Shown here: positions 50,718 through 63,915 of the stretch, in pieces | How positions within the stretch are numbered: the first letter of the stretch is position 1 | Layout: each line of letters opens with the position of its first letter | Assembly (NCBI RefSeq): GCF_020179835.1 | Contig: NZ_JAIUDA010000002.1 | Coordinates: 930,001-994,000, forward strand | From: Pantoea sp. alder81 | GTDB lineage: Bacteria; Pseudomonadota; Gammaproteobacteria; Enterobacterales; Enterobacteriaceae | Length of the DNA: 64,000 nucleotides | Direction of reading: 5' to 3' | Translations under genes and position numbers: made by a program | The notes under the pieces: generated by a model | Databases searched by the model: none | What the model was told of the DNA's origin: nothing | Seen by the model: the letters and a program-made list of their open reading frames with translations, nothing else

Positions 50718-51384
50718 GTTAAACAATCTGAGCGTGTCGCATAAACAAGGCTATGAACTGCGCACTGTAGTGCACGACGTATCCTTGCAGGTGGCGGCGG
50801 GCGAATGTTTCGGTTTGGTGGGGCCATCGGGCTGCGGCAAGTCATCGTTGCTGTGGGTGATGGCCGGACTGAATCCCTTCTGGAGCGGCAGCATGCAGCT
50901 GGCAGGCACCGATGTGCAGCCAGGTAAAGCCTTTACCGGCCCGCTGCGGCGTGATGTGCAGATGGTGTTTCAGGATCCCTATGCCTCACTGCATCCACGC
51001 CATCGCCTGCGCCGCACGCTGGCCGAACCTTTGAAGATGCTGAAGCGCGATAATATCGACGACCGCATCAACGACGGTTTTCGCCATGTTGGGCTGGATC
51101 CGGTGCTGGCGGATCGTTATCCGCATCAGCTTTCCGGCGGGCAGCGTCAACGCGTGGCGATCGTGCGCGCGCTACTGCTGGAGCCAAAGATCCTGCTTTT
51201 GGATGAGCCAACCTCAGCACTGGACATGTCAGTGCAGGCGGAAATTCTGAATCTGCTGAATGATTTGAAGCAGAATGACGGGTTGACCATGGTGCTGGTG
51301 AGTCACGATCCTGATGTGATCGATCACATGTGCGACCGCGCGGCCCATATGGCATTGGGTCGGATTGTTGAAAGGGTAAATTAA
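50710..51384 (+). CDS. Peptide-type ABC transporter, ATPase 2
   Basis: 224-residue DppF-like ATPase: Walker A GPSGCGKS, Q-loop VFQDPYASLHP, signature LSGGQRQRV, Walker B ILLLDEPTSALD, H-loop VSHD. It lacks the usual C-terminal oligopeptide-transporter extension and is about 100 residues shorter than E. coli DppF. It overlaps ATPase 1 by 8 bp and is the last gene of the operon. Confidence 0.92.
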   Translation: MIELNNLSVSHKQGYELRTVVHDVSLQVAAGECFGLVGPSGCGKSSLLWVMAGLNPFWSGSMQLAGTDVQPGKAFTGPLRRDVQMVFQDPYASLHPRHRLRRTLAEPLKMLKRDNIDDRINDGFRHVGLDPVLADRYPHQLSGGQRQRVAIVRALLLEPKILLLDEPTSALDMSVQAEILNLLNDLKQNDGLTMVLVSHDPDVIDHMCDRAAHMALGRIVERVN

Positions 51385-51480
51385 CTTCGTCCTATCGCGG
51401 CGCAATATATTGCTGGTCTTTAAACTGACCGCGATACAGCGCGCCGCTTTCAGCCGTTTATGAGCAGAGGGAACATCAAT

Positions 51481-52026
51481 ATGACGGTGAAATTACGTCC
51501 GCTGGAGCGGGAAGACCTGCGTTTTGTGCATCAGCTGGATAACAATGCCAGCGTAATGCGTTACTGGTTTGAAGAGCCGTACGAAGCGTTTGTCGAACTC
51601 TCAGACCTGTATGACAAACACATCCACGATCAAACTGAGCGCCGCTTTGTGGTTGAACATGACGGGCAAAAAGCCGGATTGGTGGAGCTGGTCGAGATCA
51701 ATCATGTACACCGTCGCGCTGAATTTCAGATCATTATCGATCCGACCCAGCAAGGTAAAGGTCTGGCCACTAAGGCCGCTAAATTAGCGATGGATTACGG
51801 CTTTTCGGTGCTGAATCTCTACAAACTCTATCTGATTGTCGATCAGGAGAATGAGAAAGCGATTCACATCTACACCAAGTTAGGATTTGAAGTGGAAGGC
51901 GTGCTGAAGCACGAGTTTTTCATCAATGGCGAGTATCGCAATACCATACGTATGTGCATTTTCCAGCAGCAATATCTGGCGCAGCATAAGTCCGGTAATG
52001 CGATGTTGAAGCCAACAGCACAGTAA
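51481..52026 (+). CDS. speG: Spermidine N(1)-acetyltransferase
   Basis: GNAT enzyme that acetylates spermidine and spermine to relieve polyamine toxicity. 181 residues, nearly collinear with E. coli Spe[13 protein letters not shown] at the start, [23 protein letters not shown] polyamine site, and acetyl-CoA loop [14 protein letters not shown]. The ATG at 51481 is preferred; another ATG seven codons upstream is less well placed. speG in E. coli lies elsewhere, so it is relocated here. Confidence 0.95.
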   Translation: MTVKLRPLEREDLRFVHQLDNNASVMRYWFEEPYEAFVELSDLYDKHIHDQTERRFVVEHDGQKAGLVELVEINHVHRRAEFQIIIDPTQQGKGLATKAAKLAMDYGFSVLNLYKLYLIVDQENEKAIHIYTKLGFEVEGVLKHEFFINGEYRNTIRMCIFQQQYLAQHKSGNAMLKPTAQ

Positions 52027-52114
52027 TGAAAAGCTGGCTCTAAGCAAAGTGGTGCATTGTACGCGCGCGCCTGTCAAGCAAGCGCGATACATCGCGCCGC
52101 TATCTGGATTTAAT

Positions 52115-52537
52115 TTACCCGCCGCGCGCACCCACCACGTTCATGCGTGGCTGCGGATGTTCGGGTTTCAGGTCATACATGCCGCCATAGAACGGATCGA
52201 CCAGCAGCCAGCCGGGGAAGCCCAATAACGGGATGTTGCCCAGCAGATACCAGAGGTTGGCGCTGGCCTCGATTGGCAGCGTCACCGGCACATAGCCCGG
52301 GCTCTCCAGCATCACCTGATAGTGTTTTTTACCAAAGTAATTGCCGGTGGATTTCGCCAGCTGGACGGTTTGTGGCGTGTAGCCCTGTGCCACCGCGCGG
52401 CCGGTTTCATCCTGCACGGTGAAACGCGCGCCTTGCGGAACAGAGTCGATTTTTACCGGCTGCGTTTCCGTGCCGACGATGGTGGCACAGCCGCTCAGCA
52501 GCAATGCAGTGGCAGGAAGAAGGTGTCGCAGGTTCAT
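52115..52537 (-). CDS. Putative lipoprotein
   Basis: 140 residues with signal peptide and lipobox LSGC (C17). The mature part starts ATIVGTETQPVKIDSVPQGARFTVQDETG, a PEGA-like beta pattern, and includes a hydrophobic stretch ANLWYLLGNIPLLGFPGWLLVDPFYGGMY near the C-terminus that may insert in a membrane. Function unknown. It resembles short enterobacterial lipoproteins annotated as hypothetical. Confidence 0.75.
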   Translation of the reverse strand: MNLRHLLPATALLLSGCATIVGTETQPVKIDSVPQGARFTVQDETGRAVAQGYTPQTVQLAKSTGNYFGKKHYQVMLESPGYVPVTLPIEASANLWYLLGNIPLLGFPGWLLVDPFYGGMYDLKPEHPQPRMNVVGARGG

Positions 52538-52633
52538 GGCAGGTCCGCTATAGAATCAGATAGGACAGTCTAAACTGCCCTATCCTGCTTTTCACTCGCC
52601 TCAATCGCGCTATCAGTGCTGCTTTTCTGGCCT

Positions 52634-53569
52634 TTATTGCGGTTGACAACAGGCGGCAATCGCCGCGATATCCTGCGGTGTGGTACGGCAACAGCCGCCA
52701 ATCAGCCGTGCGCCCGCTTGTTGCCACTCAGGGAATTTATCCTTTAGCGTGCAGCCCGATGGCGCCGAGTGCCAGGTTTTACTGCTGGCATCGTACTGCT
52801 CGCCGGAGTTGGGATAGACCAGCAACGGCTTCGCACACAGCGCCTGCAGGGTTTGCAGCGCAGGTGTCACGCTCTCCAGCGCCACACAGTTAATGCCAAT
52901 TGCTACCACCTGCGGTGCCGCATTGACCAGTTCAGCGACCTGGCTTAATGGCGTGCCGTCGCTGATGTGTTGCGCATCACGCAGCGTGAAGGAGAACCAG
53001 GCGCTGCTGTCAGGGAATTCGGCCAGCAAACTCACCAACGCCTGCGCTTCGGCAAACGACGGCAACGTTTCACACGCCAATAGATCCACTCCGGCTTCGA
53101 ATAATGCTTTCACACGTGGACGGTGGAAATCTTTCATCTCCGCCTCCGGCAAGGCGTAATCGCCACGATACTCTGCACCATTGGCAAGATAGGCACCGTA
53201 AGGACCCACGGAGCCCGCCACCAGCAGCGCTGCTGTGCTGCCTGTCGCAGCACGATAATCGTCACGCGCACGCTGTGCCAGTTTCACGCTCTGAGCAATC
53301 AGCGTGAGCGCTTGCGCCTCATCCAATCCACGCGCCGCAAAGCCCAGCGGCGTGGCCTGATAGCTGGCAGTAATCGCCACATTGGCGCCGGCAGCAAAAT
53401 AGTCGTAATGCACCTGATAAATCAGCTCAGGGTTCTCCACCAGCACTTTGGCAGACCAGAGCGCATCGGCCAGATTGCAGCCGCGCGCTTCAAGCTCAGT
53501 GGCCAGTGCGCCATCCAGAATCAGTGTGTCGTGTTGGGTTAGCGCCTGCGCTACCGGGTTAAGCGACAT
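52634..53569 (-). CDS. mmuM: Homocysteine S-methyltransferase
   Basis: Uses S-methylmethionine (or SAM) to methylate homocysteine, giving methionine. 311 residues of the zinc-dependent Pfam homocysteine-methyltransferase barrel: [16 protein letters not shown] at the N-terminus, GINCVA and C-terminal zinc-ligand pair GGCCRTTP. It overlaps the mmuP stop by 11 bp. Control by MetJ is suggested by the boxes upstream of mmuP. Confidence 0.95.
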   Translation of the reverse strand: MSLNPVAQALTQHDTLILDGALATELEARGCNLADALWSAKVLVENPELIYQVHYDYFAAGANVAITASYQATPLGFAARGLDEAQALTLIAQSVKLAQRARDDYRAATGSTAALLVAGSVGPYGAYLANGAEYRGDYALPEAEMKDFHRPRVKALFEAGVDLLACETLPSFAEAQALVSLLAEFPDSSAWFSFTLRDAQHISDGTPLSQVAELVNAAPQVVAIGINCVALESVTPALQTLQALCAKPLLVYPNSGEQYDASSKTWHSAPSGCTLKDKFPEWQQAGARLIGGCCRTTPQDIAAIAACCQPQ

Positions 53570-54968
53570 CGTTGGCCTCCTGAGCCTTTAGGTTACGTCG
53601 ATGCGTCACATGGTATGCGGCATAGCAGAACAGCACAAACGGAATGCCACACCACAGCGCAATACGCTGTGACGGATCGAACGCCAGGCCGACACACGCC
53701 AGCAGGCACAGCAAGAAACCAAGAATCGGCGTCAGCGGATAAAGTGGCGCACGATATGCCAGATCTTTCAGCGTACCGCCCGCCGCCAGATGGCGACGAC
53801 GGAACACGTAATGTGAGGCACAGATACTCAGCCACACCGCCACCACCGCAAAGCCAGAAATGGCTGACAGCGCGACAAATACCGTATCCGGCGCAATGAC
53901 GCTGGAGAACAGGGCCAGTAAGCCGCCCAGCATACTGATGGTGAGCGCCAATACCGGGACGCCACGGTGGTTCACCCGCGCAAAGCAGCGCGGCAAGGTG
54001 TTCTCATTCGCCAGCGACCACAGCATCCGTCCCGATGCATACAAGCCCGAGTTAGCGGCGGAGAGGATCGCAGTGAGGATCACGAAATTGAAGATGTCGG
54101 CCGCATAGGGAATGCCAATCTTCTCGAACACCAGCACAAACGGGCTTTTGACAATACCGGCCTGATCCATTGGGATTAGTGCGGCCAGCACGAATACCGT
54201 ACCAATGAAGAAGATGATCAATCGTGCCACGGTGGTGCGGATCGCCAGCGGCAGGGCCTTTTGCGGTTGTTCGGTTTCGCCAGCGGCAATACCAATCAGC
54301 TCAGTCCCTGAAAAGGCGAAGTTCACCGCCACCATAGTCATCAGAATCGGCAATGTGCCGTGCGGCAGCCAACCTGAGGCGGTCAGATTACTCAGGCCTG
54401 GCGCGGCACTGCCATCCTTCATCGGGATAAAGCCAAACATCGCGCCCGCACCAAGAATGATAAAGGCAATGATGGTGACCACTTTGATGATGGAAAACCA
54501 GAACTCCCCTTCCGCGAAGAACCGCGTGGAGACGATATTCAGCAGATAGATGGCGATGCAGAACACCAGGCACCACAGCCATACGGGCGTGGTGGGGAAC
54601 CAATACTGCATGCAAAATCCGGCGGCCGTCAGGCTGGAGCCGAGCGCCACCGTCCACGTTAGCCAGTAAAGCCATGCCACGGTATAGCCGGTTGCCGGGC
54701 TGAGATAACGCGCAGCATAGACATGGAAGGCACCGGTTTCCGGCATCGCCACGGCCAGTTCGCCGAGGCACACCATCACCAGCCACACCACCAACGCACC
54801 AATCAGATAAGCCAGCAGCGTGCCCGCCGCACCCGTTGTCGAGATGATATAGCCGGTATTGAAGAACAGTCCGGTGCCGATCACACCGCCCAGTGACAGC
54901 ATCACCAGATGCCGCACTTTCATGGTGCGCTTGAAGTTTTCCTGCGAGGGTGTTTCCTGCTGTTGCAT
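53559..54968 (-). CDS. mmuP: S-methylmethionine permease
   Basis: APC-family inner-membrane transporter of 469 residues with about 12 TM segments; the family block [22 protein letters not shown] is near residues 30-52. It brings in plant-derived S-methylmethionine for MmuM. First gene of the mmuPM operon. Confidence 0.94.
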   Translation of the reverse strand: MQQQETPSQENFKRTMKVRHLVMLSLGGVIGTGLFFNTGYIISTTGAAGTLLAYLIGALVVWLVMVCLGELAVAMPETGAFHVYAARYLSPATGYTVAWLYWLTWTVALGSSLTAAGFCMQYWFPTTPVWLWCLVFCIAIYLLNIVSTRFFAEGEFWFSIIKVVTIIAFIILGAGAMFGFIPMKDGSAAPGLSNLTASGWLPHGTLPILMTMVAVNFAFSGTELIGIAAGETEQPQKALPLAIRTTVARLIIFFIGTVFVLAALIPMDQAGIVKSPFVLVFEKIGIPYAADIFNFVILTAILSAANSGLYASGRMLWSLANENTLPRCFARVNHRGVPVLALTISMLGGLLALFSSVIAPDTVFVALSAISGFAVVAVWLSICASHYVFRRRHLAAGGTLKDLAYRAPLYPLTPILGFLLCLLACVGLAFDPSQRIALWCGIPFVLFCYAAYHVTHRRNLKAQEANDVA

Positions 54969-54975
54969 GGTTTTT

Positions 54976-55007
54976 ATCCGTATGGACGTCTGAACATCTA
55001 TATGGAC
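54976..55007. promoter_or_regulatory. Tandem MetJ boxes of mmuPM
   Basis: Four adjacent 8-mers (ATCCGTAT, GGACGTCT, GAACATCT, ATATGGAC) lie just upstream of mmuP. The second matches the met box AGACGTCT at 7 of 8 positions, the first and third at 5. Tandem imperfect boxes are the normal MetJ operator form, so repression by methionine/SAM is likely. Confidence 0.6.
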
Positions 55008-55103
55008 ACAGGGTTATACGCGCCAGCGTGTCAATTTGCAACGTGGCAAAGGGTAAGGGTTTTTAAACAAGGGTGTGCGGCCCCGCGCTAACGGGGCACC
55101 ACA

Positions 55104-55442
55104 TCAGGCGCCAAATACGCCTTGTAGATAGCGCTCAAGCGCAATACGCGAGCTAAAACCGTGCGGAATACCGTAGTGTTCCTGGGATTCACCCATCAGA
55201 TAAAGCGGGAACTGCGTGTAGTGATCGCAGGTTTTCATTTCTGAGGCGGGATCGGCAAAGTGCTGACTTTTCTCTTTCAGCGTAGGGTGAATGATCAATG
55301 CGGTGCGGCCCATACGCGCTTCGCGATTGACGTAAACATAGCTTTCACCACGACGATAACCGTAGATTTTCGGCGTCAGGGTGTCCATTTCGAACCCTGC
55401 TTTTTCCAGTACGCGCGCTACCTCATCCGGACGTAAATACAT
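55104..55442 (-). CDS. ygaC: YgaC family protein (DUF2002)
   Basis: 112-residue conserved protein, collinear with E. coli YgaC ([48 protein letters not shown]). It has no membrane segment. E. coli ygaC is Fur-controlled; its function is unknown. The start MYLRPDEV at 55442 is by homology. It marks the return to E. coli gene order after the accessory segment. Confidence 0.92.
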   Translation of the reverse strand: MYLRPDEVARVLEKAGFEMDTLTPKIYGYRRGESYVYVNREARMGRTALIIHPTLKEKSQHFADPASEMKTCDHYTQFPLYLMGESQEHYGIPHGFSSRIALERYLQGVFGA

Positions 55443-55591
55443 GCTTGCTCCTCTCTTCTCACAGCCCCGCAACCTTACAACAGCCCGACATGCAGGACAT
55501 TCGGAATTTCCCTAAAGCCTGGCATACGCCTGCGTTTAGTCACGTTTCGTCTACACTAAGTATTACTTGTTAAATCAAAGGGAGCGAAAAA

Positions 55592-55909
55592 ATGTTTAAT
55601 CGAGTAAGCAAAAACGATGACATTGATATTAATCAGGATGTGAATGAGCTGGCAGATTCGCTCGAAGCATTACTTAAATCTTACGGCAGCGAAGCCAAGG
55701 ATGAAGTGGATAGCGCACGCAGTAAAGCACAGTCGCTGCTGAAGCAGACCCGCGCAAAACTGAACAGCGGCAACAGCCGTGTTTCTCAGGCAGCGCGTGA
55801 CGCCAGTCATCAGGTCGATGCCTATGTGCATGATAAACCCTGGCATGGCGTAGGTGTCGGTGCAGCTGTGGGTCTGGTGCTAGGTGCGCTGTTGATGTCG
55901 CGCCGTTAA
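55592..55909 (+). CDS. ygaM: YgaM, DUF883 membrane-anchored protein
   Basis: 105 residues: a charged helical N-terminal part (about 10-75), then a C-terminal anchor HGVGVGAAVGLVLGALLMSRR. It belongs to the ElaB/YgaM/YqjD family, C-tail-anchored inner-membrane proteins of which YqjD binds ribosomes in stationary phase. Divergent from ygaC; good ribosome site AAAGGGAG. Confidence 0.93.
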   Translation: MFNRVSKNDDIDINQDVNELADSLEALLKSYGSEAKDEVDSARSKAQSLLKQTRAKLNSGNSRVSQAARDASHQVDAYVHDKPWHGVGVGAAVGLVLGALLMSRR

Positions 55910-55930
55910 CCGTCATTAGCGTTTAAAGAG

Positions 55931-55955
55931 AGCCTCGCGATTGCGGGGCTTTTTT
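55931..55955 (+). terminator. ygaM terminator
   Basis: AGCCTCGC-GATT-GCGGGGCT (with G-T pairs) is followed by five or more T, 22 bp past the stop. Confidence 0.82.
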
Positions 55956-56087
55956 GTGCCTGCTGCAAATGAAAGCGCACAAAATTTGACCTAAATTTTG
56001 CCTCCCTCGCCTTTACAAAAAAATTTTCGGGCCTGGAAGGCGCATGATTTCTGGTATTAGCGATTATCCGAAGATTAAAATACAAAA

Positions 56088-56134
56088 TCCCTATATCTGG
56101 TGGGCTTGACCGCCACGAGCACTACATCTAGTAT
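56088..56134. promoter_or_regulatory. Pair of NrdR boxes upstream of nrdH
   Basis: Two 16-mers at 56088-56103 and 56119-56134 match the NrdR box (ACACWATATATWGTGT) at 11 and 12 of 16 positions. Their starts are exactly 31 bp apart, three helical turns, which is the spacing typical of NrdR operators. Along with the ygaM terminator, this is all I can identify in the 332-bp ygaM-nrdH gap. Confidence 0.75.
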
Positions 56135-56241
56135 TCAACCCATCAACTCGCTACCAGATGTCGTCAAGGACGAAGTTCGCTGCAAACAGGATTTTGCTTC
56201 GTATCTCGCATCCAGACCGCAATCAAAGGGAAATACGAATC

Positions 56242-56484
56242 ATGCGCATTATTATTTACACTAAAAACAATTGTGTCCAGTGCAACGCGACGAAAAATGC
56301 CATGGACCGTAAAGGTATCGACTATCAACTGATCAACCTCGATACCCAACCAGAAGCCATTGATAACCTCAAATCCCTCGGCTATCGCCAGGTGCCTGTT
56401 GTCATGACGCATGATGACCACTGGAGCGGCTTCCGCCCTGACAAAATTGCCAGCTTGCGCCAGCTCGCTGCTGTCGGGGGATAA
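56242..56484 (+). CDS. nrdH: Glutaredoxin-like protein NrdH
   Basis: 80-residue thioredoxin-fold electron donor for the class Ib ribonucleotide reductase; redox motif CVQC at residues 11-14 and the C-terminal WSGFRPDKI signature. The ATG at 56242 gives the family length; the frame is open 28 codons further upstream. First gene of nrdHIEF. Confidence 0.95.
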   Translation: MRIIIYTKNNCVQCNATKNAMDRKGIDYQLINLDTQPEAIDNLKSLGYRQVPVVMTHDDHWSGFRPDKIASLRQLAAVGG

Positions 56485-56487
56485 GCG

Positions 56488-56870
56488 ATGTTCCCACTGG
56501 TGTACTTCTCTAGCCAGTCGGAAAACACGCACCGATTTATCACTCGTCTGGGACTGCCTGCTTGCCGCATACCGATTGATGGCAAGCAACGCCTCAATAT
56601 CGACCAGCCCTTTATTCTTGTGGTGCCGAGCTACGGCGGCGGCAGTGCGCGAGGGGCAGTCCCCAGACAAGTGATTCAATTCCTCAATGATGACGCTAAC
56701 CGACGCGGTATCCGCGGGGTGATTGCTGCCGGTAACCGCAACTTTGGTGAAGGCTATTGCCTGGCAGGCGACATCATTGCGCAGAAATGTCAGGTTCCTT
56801 ATCTCTACCGCTTTGAGTTGATGGGAACCCCCGACGATATCGCTAATGTAAAAGCGGGAGTAACCCAATT

Positions 56871-56892
<22 letters not shown>
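56488..56892 (+). CDS. nrdI: Flavodoxin-like protein NrdI
   Basis: 134-residue flavodoxin that supplies superoxide to NrdF for assembly of the Mn(III)2-tyrosyl radical cofactor. FMN-binding signature [13 protein letters not shown] near the N-terminus and [14 protein letters not shown] further on. 3 bp after nrdH and overlapping nrdE by 22 bp. Confidence 0.96.
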
Positions 56893-59977
<3,085 letters not shown>

Positions 59978-59990
59978 CTGATAAATCTCC

Positions 59991-60018
59991 ACGGGAGCGC
60001 GTTCTGGCTCGCTCCCGT
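59991..60018 (+). terminator. Stem-loop after nrdF
   Basis: ACGGGAGCG...CGCTCCCGT forms a 9-bp stem 13 bp past the nrdF stop. No T-run follows, so it may be a processing or stabilising hairpin rather than an intrinsic terminator. Confidence 0.45.
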
Positions 60019-60288
60019 CACGCCCTGATATTCCCCCGCATCACTGCTCAATATTTCCCGATTATTTCACCTCTTTGACTTCATTATTTTGTCATTTTAG
60101 CGCCATCTATTTGTCCAATATATCGCCCACTTAAACGCAATTTATTCCCGTTTCATCGATCATTTACTGTGAAACCGGGTTAATTTCACAAAAAATTCAG
60201 AAAAAATTGATTGAGCCTCATCCCTTGTGAGCACTGGAATTATCGCCGATCTGAGCTATGCCATTCGCGTCAATATTCCCATTTAGGG

Positions 60289-60316
60289 TTGTCAGGTATT
60301 CTCACTATGCTAGGTT
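60289..60316 (+). promoter_or_regulatory. proU P2-type promoter
   Basis: TTGTCA-N16-TAGGTT is embedded in a context (TATTCTCACTATGCTAGG) that follows the E. coli proU P2 promoter. The start would be about 65 bp upstream of proV. The preceding 60019-60280 is strikingly AT-rich with long T/A tracts, suiting H-NS-mediated osmotic silencing. It holds no ORF, and I could not place a P1 promoter. Confidence 0.7.
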
Positions 60317-60388
60317 ATAGGGCGCTTAAATTTAATCGAGACCACAACAAGAAATAGTCAAACATTTAACCGGGAATTTAATTACTGC

Positions 60389-61585
60389 ATGGCAATTAAA
60401 CTTGAAGTAAAGAATTTATATAAGGTATTTGGGGATCACCCAGAAAAGGCCTTTAAGCTGATTGAGAAAGGGGAAAGCAAGGAGAGTATTCTTGCCAAAA
60501 CCGGTCTTTCAGTCGGTGTTAAAGATGCCAGTCTGGCCATTGAAGAAGGCGAGATCTTCGTCATCATGGGGCTGTCAGGTTCAGGCAAGTCCACCATGGT
60601 TCGCCTTCTCAATCGTCTGATAGAGCCCACTCGCGGCCAGGTGATTATTGACGGTGTCGATATTGCTAAAATATCGGATGCTGAACTGCGTCAGGTGCGC
60701 AGAAATAAGATCAGCATGGTATTCCAATCTTTCGCCTTAATGCCGCATATGACGGTGCTGAATAATGCCGCTTTTGGCATGGAATTAGCGGGCGTCGATG
60801 TGCAAGAGCGCCAGGAAAAAGCGCTGGAAGCATTACGTCAGGTGGGGCTTGAGAATTATGCTCACTCCTACCCTGATGAACTTTCTGGCGGTATGCGTCA
60901 ACGCGTTGGATTAGCCCGCGCATTGGCGATCAATCCGGATATTTTATTGATGGATGAAGCCTTCTCCGCGCTCGATCCACTGATTCGCACCGAAATGCAG
61001 GATGAATTAGTCAAACTGCAGGCGAAACATCAGCGTACCATCGTATTTATTTCCCACGATCTCGACGAAGCCATGCGTATTGGCGATCGTATTGCCATTA
61101 TGCAGGGCGGCGAAGTGGTACAGGTCGGCACGCCGGATGAAATCCTCAATAATCCCGCCAATGATTATGTGCGCACCTTCTTCCGTGGTGTCGATATTAG
61201 CCATGTGTTTAGCGCCAAAGATATTGCTCGTCGTAGCGCTGGTGCATTGATTCGTAAAGCGCCCGGTTTTGGCCCGCGTTCCGCCATCAAGTTGCTGCAG
61301 GATGAGGATCGCGAATTTGGCTATGTACTGGAAAAACAGAAGTTTGTCGGCGTGGTCTCCACCGATTCACTAAAAGCGGCACTGGCTGCAGGTGAAGGTC
61401 TGGATAACGCCCTGCTCGAGACGCCGTTAGCGGTTCCTGCGGATACCTCACTGAATGATCTGCTCTCCCACGTTGCACAAGCACCCTGCGCGGTGCCAGT
61501 GGTCGGCGAAGACAATCAATACGTCGGTATCATTTCCAAAAGCATGCTTTTGCGCGCTTTAGATCGTGAAGGAGCCCATTCATGA
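60389..61585 (+). CDS. proV: Glycine betaine/proline ABC transporter ATPase ProV
   Basis: 398-residue ATPase: Walker [12 protein letters not shown]-loop [10 protein letters not shown], signature [10 protein letters not shown], Walker [15 protein letters not shown]-loop ISHDLDEAM, and two C-terminal CBS domains (about 280-395) that sense ionic strength in this family. The start [11 protein letters not shown] is by homology. It overlaps proW by 4 bp. Confidence 0.97.
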   Translation: MAIKLEVKNLYKVFGDHPEKAFKLIEKGESKESILAKTGLSVGVKDASLAIEEGEIFVIMGLSGSGKSTMVRLLNRLIEPTRGQVIIDGVDIAKISDAELRQVRRNKISMVFQSFALMPHMTVLNNAAFGMELAGVDVQERQEKALEALRQVGLENYAHSYPDELSGGMRQRVGLARALAINPDILLMDEAFSALDPLIRTEMQDELVKLQAKHQRTIVFISHDLDEAMRIGDRIAIMQGGEVVQVGTPDEILNNPANDYVRTFFRGVDISHVFSAKDIARRSAGALIRKAPGFGPRSAIKLLQDEDREFGYVLEKQKFVGVVSTDSLKAALAAGEGLDNALLETPLAVPADTSLNDLLSHVAQAPCAVPVVGEDNQYVGIISKSMLLRALDREGAHS

Positions 61586-62817
61586 GTGAACAAACCAGCA
61601 ATCCGTGGGATAGCGCCAGCCAGACCACCCAGCAACCCGCGACGACAGATTCAAGCGCGGCAGCCAGCAGTAGCGATCCCTGGGGCGGCAGCACCGCACC
61701 CGCAGACAGCAGCGCCAGTAGCAGTGGTGCTACTTCTGCCGCCAATGGTGGACATGATGCCGCCAGCAGTGCAGGCAGCGGTTCCGCTGATGCCTGGGGC
61801 GATCCTTCAGCGGCCAGCGGCGGACATGATGCCGCCAGCAGTGCAGCAAGCAGCAGTGACTGGCTCAACAGCGCGCCTGCTCCTGCTCCCGAGCATTTCA
61901 ATATCATGGATCCGTTCCATAAAACCTGGATCCCGCTCGACAGCTGGGTAACCGAAGGCATTGACTGGGTCGTCAGTCATTTCCGCCCGGTGTTCCAGGG
62001 TATTCGTGTGCCGGTAGATTACATCCTCAGTGCATTCCAGCAGATGCTGCTTGGCATGCCTGCTCCAGTGGCGATTGTGGTGTTCGCGCTGATTGCCTGG
62101 CAGATTGCTAGCCCTGCGATGGGGATTGCGACGCTCATCTCGCTGATTGCGATTGGTGCCATTGGCGCATGGTCACAAGCGATGGTGACACTGGCGCTGG
62201 TGCTGACCGCCCTGCTGTTCTGCATCATCATCGGCCTGCCGCTGGGGATTTGGCTGGCGCGCAGTGAACGCGCGGCACGCATTATTCGTCCGTTGCTGGA
62301 TGCGATGCAGACCACGCCGGCCTTCGTATATTTAGTGCCGATTGTGATGCTGTTTGGTATCGGCAACGTGCCGGGCGTGGTGGTGACCATTATCTTTGCG
62401 CTGCCACCGATGGTGCGTCTGACCATTCTTGGCATTAAGCAGGTGCCCGCCGATTTGATCGAAGCAAGTGAATCCTTTGGTGCCAGCCCGCGTCAGATGC
62501 TGTTCAAAGTGCAGCTGCCGCTGGCGATGCCGACCATCATGGCCGGTGTGAACCAGACGCTGATGCTGGCGCTGTCGATGGTGGTAATTGCATCCATGAT
62601 CGCCGTAGGCGGTTTGGGTCAGATGGTGTTGCGCGGTATCGGTCGTCTGGACATGGGTCTGGCAACCGTCGGCGGTGTCGGTATCGTGATTCTGGCGATT
62701 ATTCTTGATCGTCTGACGCAATCCGTCGCCCGAGATAGCCGCAGCCGTGGCAATCGTCACTGGTACAACACTGGTCCAATTGGCCTGCTGATGCGCCCCT
62801 TCAGTAAAAAAGCCTGA
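61582..62817 (+). CDS. proW: Glycine betaine/proline ABC transporter permease ProW
   Basis: 411-residue inner-membrane permease, about 57 longer than E. coli ProW (354). The extra length is all in the cytoplasmic N-terminal tail (about 1-105), which is Ser/Ala/Gly-rich with two copies of GGHDAASSA. From [23 protein letters not shown] the conserved part begins: TM segments and the EAA region [25 protein letters not shown]. Overlaps proV by 4 bp. Confidence 0.96.
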   Translation: MSEQTSNPWDSASQTTQQPATTDSSAAASSSDPWGGSTAPADSSASSSGATSAANGGHDAASSAGSGSADAWGDPSAASGGHDAASSAASSSDWLNSAPAPAPEHFNIMDPFHKTWIPLDSWVTEGIDWVVSHFRPVFQGIRVPVDYILSAFQQMLLGMPAPVAIVVFALIAWQIASPAMGIATLISLIAIGAIGAWSQAMVTLALVLTALLFCIIIGLPLGIWLARSERAARIIRPLLDAMQTTPAFVYLVPIVMLFGIGNVPGVVVTIIFALPPMVRLTILGIKQVPADLIEASESFGASPRQMLFKVQLPLAMPTIMAGVNQTLMLALSMVVIASMIAVGGLGQMVLRGIGRLDMGLATVGGVGIVILAIILDRLTQSVARDSRSRGNRHWYNTGPIGLLMRPFSKKA

Positions 62818-62880
62818 TTTCTATGGACGGCCCAGCGTGGCCGTCCGTCTCCGACGCAACACGTAAAATAAGGAATGACT

Positions 62881-63876
62881 ATGCGCAAGACAGCTCTATT
62901 CGCCGCCGTCCTGACGACGTTCGCCGCGACGCACGTGTCCGCCGCCGACCTGCCGGGTAAAGGCATTACCGTTAAACCTCTGCAGAGCACCATCGCTGAG
63001 GAAACCTTCCAGACGCTGATTGTCAGCCGCGCGCTGGAGAAACTGGGCTACACCGTTGAGAAGCCGGGTGAAGTCGATTACAACGTGGCTTACACCACCA
63101 TCGCGGCCGGTGATGCCACCTTTGTCGCTGCTAACTGGAAGCCACTGCATGACGACATGTATAAAGCTGCCGGTGGCGACAACAAGTTTTACCGTGAAGG
63201 CACCTACGTTGGCGGCGCTGCCCAGGGTTATCTGATCGATAAGAAAACCGCTGAGCAGTATCACATCACCAACATTGAGCAGCTGAAAGATCCGAAGATC
63301 GCCAAACTGTTCGACAGCAACGGTGATGGCAAAGCCGATATGACCGGCTGTACGCCGGGCTGGGGCTGTGAAGCCGTGATCAACCACCAGAACAAAGCCT
63401 ATGGCCTGGCTGATACGGTGACTGCCAATATGGGTAACTACTCGGCGATGGTGGCCGATACGTTGGCGCGTTATAAGCAAGGTAAACCTATCCTTTATTA
63501 CACCTGGACACCTTACTGGCTGAGCGATGTGTTGAAGCCAGGCAAAGATGTGGTATGGCTGCAGGTGCCGTTCTCTTCCCTGCCGGGCGAGCAGAGCAAA
63601 GTGGATACCAAATTGCCAAACGGTAAGAACTACGGTTTCCCAGTGAACACCATGCATATTGTGGCCAACAAAGCCTGGGCTGAGAAAAACCCGGCAGCCG
63701 CGAAACTGTTTGCTGAGATGAAATTGCCAATCACCGATATCAACTCAGAAAACGCGGCGATGCATGCGGGCCAGGCTTCTGAAGCTGACATCAATCGTCA
63801 CGTCGATGGCTGGATCAAAGGCCATCAGGCTGAGTTCGATAAGTGGATTTCCGACGCACAGGCAGCGGCGAAGTAA
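62881..63876 (+). CDS. proX: Glycine betaine/proline-binding protein ProX
   Basis: 331-residue periplasmic receptor: signal peptide [21 protein letters not shown] cleaved before ADLPGKG. The three ligand-cage tryptophans of the family are placed in [15 protein letters not shown] and YYTWTPYW, all intact. The ATG at 62881 has AAGGA 6 nt upstream; another ATG two codons earlier lies inside the ribosome-site spacing. Confidence 0.97.
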   Translation: MRKTALFAAVLTTFAATHVSAADLPGKGITVKPLQSTIAEETFQTLIVSRALEKLGYTVEKPGEVDYNVAYTTIAAGDATFVAANWKPLHDDMYKAAGGDNKFYREGTYVGGAAQGYLIDKKTAEQYHITNIEQLKDPKIAKLFDSNGDGKADMTGCTPGWGCEAVINHQNKAYGLADTVTANMGNYSAMVADTLARYKQGKPILYYTWTPYWLSDVLKPGKDVVWLQVPFSSLPGEQSKVDTKLPNGKNYGFPVNTMHIVANKAWAEKNPAAAKLFAEMKLPITDINSENAAMHAGQASEADINRHVDGWIKGHQAEFDKWISDAQAAAK

Positions 63877-63891
63877 TCTCCTTACCCTTAT

Positions 63892-63915
63892 AGAGCGGCC
63901 TTTTGGCCGCTCTTA
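63892..63915 (+). terminator. proVWX terminator
   Basis: AGAGCGGCC-TTTT-GGCCGCTCT closes the proU operon. The last 85 bp of the window show no further gene. Confidence 0.75.

Noticed and set aside
62896..63657. 253-codon minus-strand ORF
   Set aside because: Antisense to proX; reads as a shadow frame rich in His, Val and Arg.
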